Shown here: one piece after another, positions 4,952-6,055 of the stretch | How the letters are laid out: each line of letters opens with the position of its first letter | Numbering within the stretch: position 1 is the stretch's first letter | Assembly (NCBI GenBank): GCA_904394195.1 | Contig: CAJFNH010000083.1 | Span: forward strand, 1-6,055 | DNA: 6,055 bases | Reading direction: 5' to 3' | From: Candidatus Gallimonas caecicola | Lineage (GTDB): Bacteria; Bacillota; Clostridia; Christensenellales; Borkfalkiaceae | Translations under genes and position numbers: made by a program | Notes under the pieces: generated by a model | Told to the model about the DNA's origin: nothing | The model's database searches: none | The model's input: only the letters and a program-made list of their open reading frames with translations

Positions 4952-5386
4952 CTACACTTCCTGTATCACCGTCAGGATCATGGGCGACTGCTTGGTCTTT
5001 TTGAACAGATAGTTCCTGACGGCGCGGCGGATGGCTGCAGAAATTTCCGCATTGCCGCCGTGCGAAGGCGCCCCGTCGATCGCCTTGACGACGACGTCCT
5101 TCAGATCGCGCATATAGTCGCGCTCGTCCGAGAACACGAAGCCGCGGCTCTCGATGACGGGCTCGCCCACCAGCGCGCCGCCGGAGATGGCAGCCGAAAT
5201 AACGAACAGCCCTTCTTCCGACATGCGGATGCGGTCCTTGAGCACCTCGCTGGTGCCGTAGTCCTCAAACCCTGCGCCGTCAATGAGGCGTGCGCCCGCA
5301 GGGAAACTCTCGCCCTGTTTCAGGCTGTCATCCGTGACCTCGGCGCAGGCGCCGATCTCCGGAATGAAGATCTGCGCGCTCTTCAT
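4952..5386 (-). CDS. Ribonuclease J, C-terminal 144 codons (5' part missing at a junction)
   Basis: RNase J is a metallo-beta-lactamase/beta-CASP nuclease with 5'-3' exonuclease and endonuclease activity in mRNA decay and rRNA maturation. What remains starts at MKSAQIFIPEIG, the end of the beta-lactamase part, then runs through the linker (DGAGFEDYGTSEVL) into the RNase J C-terminal domain: LKDR, SEEGLFVI, IESRGFVF, and the closing KKTKQSPMILTVIQEV, a typical RNase J ending. All catalytic histidine motifs, which lie upstream, are absent from the window. The minus-strand frame stays open past 5386, but the residues encoded there are antisense to a transporter and do not resemble RNase J; the residue before MK would be R instead of the usual G. 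So the gene is cut here, by rearrangement or by contig chimerism, not by a stop codon. Confidence 0.9.
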   Translation of the reverse strand: MKSAQIFIPEIGACAEVTDDSLKQGESFPAGARLIDGAGFEDYGTSEVLKDRIRMSEEGLFVISAAISGGALVGEPVIESRGFVFSDERDYMRDLKDVVVKAIDGAPSHGGNAEISAAIRRAVRNYLFKKTKQSPMILTVIQEV

Positions 5387-5391
5387 CCGCG
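5382..5391. other. Junction between two unrelated gene fragments
   Basis: RNase J similarity (minus) stops at 5386 and carrier similarity (plus, F-I-R-G-T-K-G) begins at about 5382-5391. Both genes lack their N-terminal parts and meet head to head, sharing CTTCAT as microhomology. No insertion sequence, inverted repeat or attachment site is visible. Alanine codons change sharply: GCG is 6 of 15 in the RNase J part and 0 of 22 in the two right-hand genes. Confidence 0.75.
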
Positions 5392-5858
5392 GCACCAAGG
5401 GCATCATGGCTGGCGCCCTCACGGTCGGCGTTGCCGCCGCCATCATGAGCGTGATGGAGCAGACCATGCTGCTGGACTCTCTGGTCCACTTCCTGGGCGA
5501 AGTTCTCGCTATGGGCGGCCCCGTGGTCGGTATCGTTCTCATGTGCCTGGTGGTCACCATCTCCGATGTCTTTGTCTCCAGCGCCAACGGCAAGGTGGTC
5601 ACGCTGATCCCCATCATGGTTCCCCTGTCCGATATACTGGGAATCCGGCGGCAGGCTATCGTGCTGGCCTACTGCTACGGCGACGGCTTTACCAACTGGT
5701 TCTCCCCCACCGCCGGCGTTATTGTGGCTTCCCTGGGCGCCGCCCAAGTGGAGTGGAGCCAGTGGATCAAGTTCAGCTGGATCATGTATCTCGCCTATAC
5801 CGTAGTCTCCTGTATTCTGTGCGCCATTGCTCAGATCATCGGCCTCGGGCCCTTCTAA
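5382..5858 (+). CDS. YfcC/DcuC-type membrane carrier, C-terminal part (5' end missing)
   Basis: The last 158 residues of an integral membrane transporter of the C4-dicarboxylate/YfcC group (ion transporter superfamily). Evidence: long hydrophobic stretches (GALTVGVAAAIMSVM; GGPVVGIVLMCLVV; WIMYLAYTVVSCILCAIAQ), and the family-like segment YCYGDGFTNWFSPTAGV, which matches the GDGFTN-x-x-x-PTSG motif of YfcC-like carriers. TAA is at 5856-5858. An open frame continues upstream to 5283, but that stretch is antisense to RNase J and not carrier sequence, so the real start lies on a missing segment. Substrates of this group include dicarboxylates, amino acids and peptides, and the specificity cannot be read here. 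The amidohydrolase 67 bases downstream is probably in the same operon, suggesting uptake of a compound that is then hydrolysed (inference). Confidence 0.85.
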   Translation, partial: FIRGTKGIMAGALTVGVAAAIMSVMEQTMLLDSLVHFLGEVLAMGGPVVGIVLMCLVVTISDVFVSSANGKVVTLIPIMVPLSDILGIRRQAIVLAYCYGDGFTNWFSPTAGVIVASLGAAQVEWSQWIKFSWIMYLAYTVVSCILCAIAQIIGLGPF

Positions 5859-5925
5859 AATGTCGGATTACAGTTCGTTCACTCACATAGAATTTCGATT
5901 TTAGAGCAGAAGGGGGAGCAATCTT

Positions 5926-6055
5926 GTGAAAATCGACACCCTGTACTATAACGCCGATGTGGTGACAATGGACGACAGTCTCCCGACTGCCACTGCCGTG
6001 GCCGTGACAGACGGGAAGATCGCCGCAGTGGGCTCCAGCGAAGACTTGCTTCTAA
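5926..6055 (+). CDS. Amidohydrolase family protein, N-terminal 43 codons (runs off the window)
   Basis: GTG at 5926 is preceded by AGGGGGAG with a 7-base gap, a strong ribosome binding site. The visible N-terminus LYYNADVVTMDD, then AVAVTDGKIAAVGSSEDLL, is the beta-sandwich opening seen in metal-dependent amidohydrolases, especially YtcJ/imidazolonepropionase-like proteins (hydrophobic strand, N-A-D-V-V-T-M-D, then the DGKI-x-A-V-G turn). The metal-binding HxH motif would lie beyond base 6055. It probably forms an operon with the carrier upstream. Alanine codons (five GCC, one GCA, no GCG) match the carrier and not the left part of the window. Family confident, substrate unknown. Confidence 0.85.
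   Translation, partial: MKIDTLYYNADVVTMDDSLPTATAVAVTDGKIAAVGSSEDLLL

Noticed and set aside
5283..5381. Upstream part of the carrier open frame from ATG 5283
   Set aside because: This stretch is antisense to well-conserved RNase J sequence and has no hydrophobic or carrier-like pattern.
5387..5617. Minus-strand extension of the RNase J frame to 5617
   Set aside because: The translation is rich in T, M and P without RNase J motifs and lies antisense to the carrier's membrane segments.

Overview
The window looks like a high-GC bacterium of the Bacillota (Clostridia-like). Supporting signs are a yrrM/yrrN-type tRNA-modification operon, an RNase J gene, near-consensus sigma-A promoters, G-rich Shine-Dalgarno sequences, and ATG/GTG starts coupled by ATGA overlaps. 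No lineage marker gene is present, so a finer placement would be a guess.

Layout from 1 to about 5386, nearly all on the minus strand. Read in the direction of transcription, it begins with the last 144 codons of an RNase J gene (5386-4952). Next comes about 680 bases without protein genes (4270-4951), holding two diverged tandem copies of a roughly 205-base structured element and several GC-rich hairpins. A tight four-gene operon follows: TfoX N-terminal-domain protein, TrmR-like O-methyltransferase, small P-loop kinase-like protein, and TrhP-like U32 protein. Each of its three junctions is a 4-base ATGA overlap. A diacylglycerol-kinase-family lipid kinase follows with its own promoter, then a tRNA-Thr(CGT) with promoter and terminator, then the first 182 codons of a DEAH-type superfamily 2 helicase that runs off the window.

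From about 5387 to the end the content changes abruptly to the plus strand. It holds the C-terminal part of a YfcC/DcuC-type membrane carrier and the start of an amidohydrolase. The RNase J gene and the carrier gene are both cut at the same point, head to head, and alanine codon use differs on the two sides (GCG is 6 of 15 in the RNase J part and 0 of 22 in the two right-hand genes). This suggests a chimeric contig or a recent rearrangement, and gene-neighbourhood reasoning should not cross that point.

How the genes work together: the methyltransferase and the U32 protein together match the known route from U34 to ho5U34 to mo5U34 in tRNA, so the operon is probably a wobble-uridine modification unit carrying two less understood passengers. 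The most novel signal is the tandem element at 4517-4949. Its two copies differ in sequence but keep the same series of stems, several through compensatory base changes, and the wobble pairs indicate an RNA read from the plus strand.
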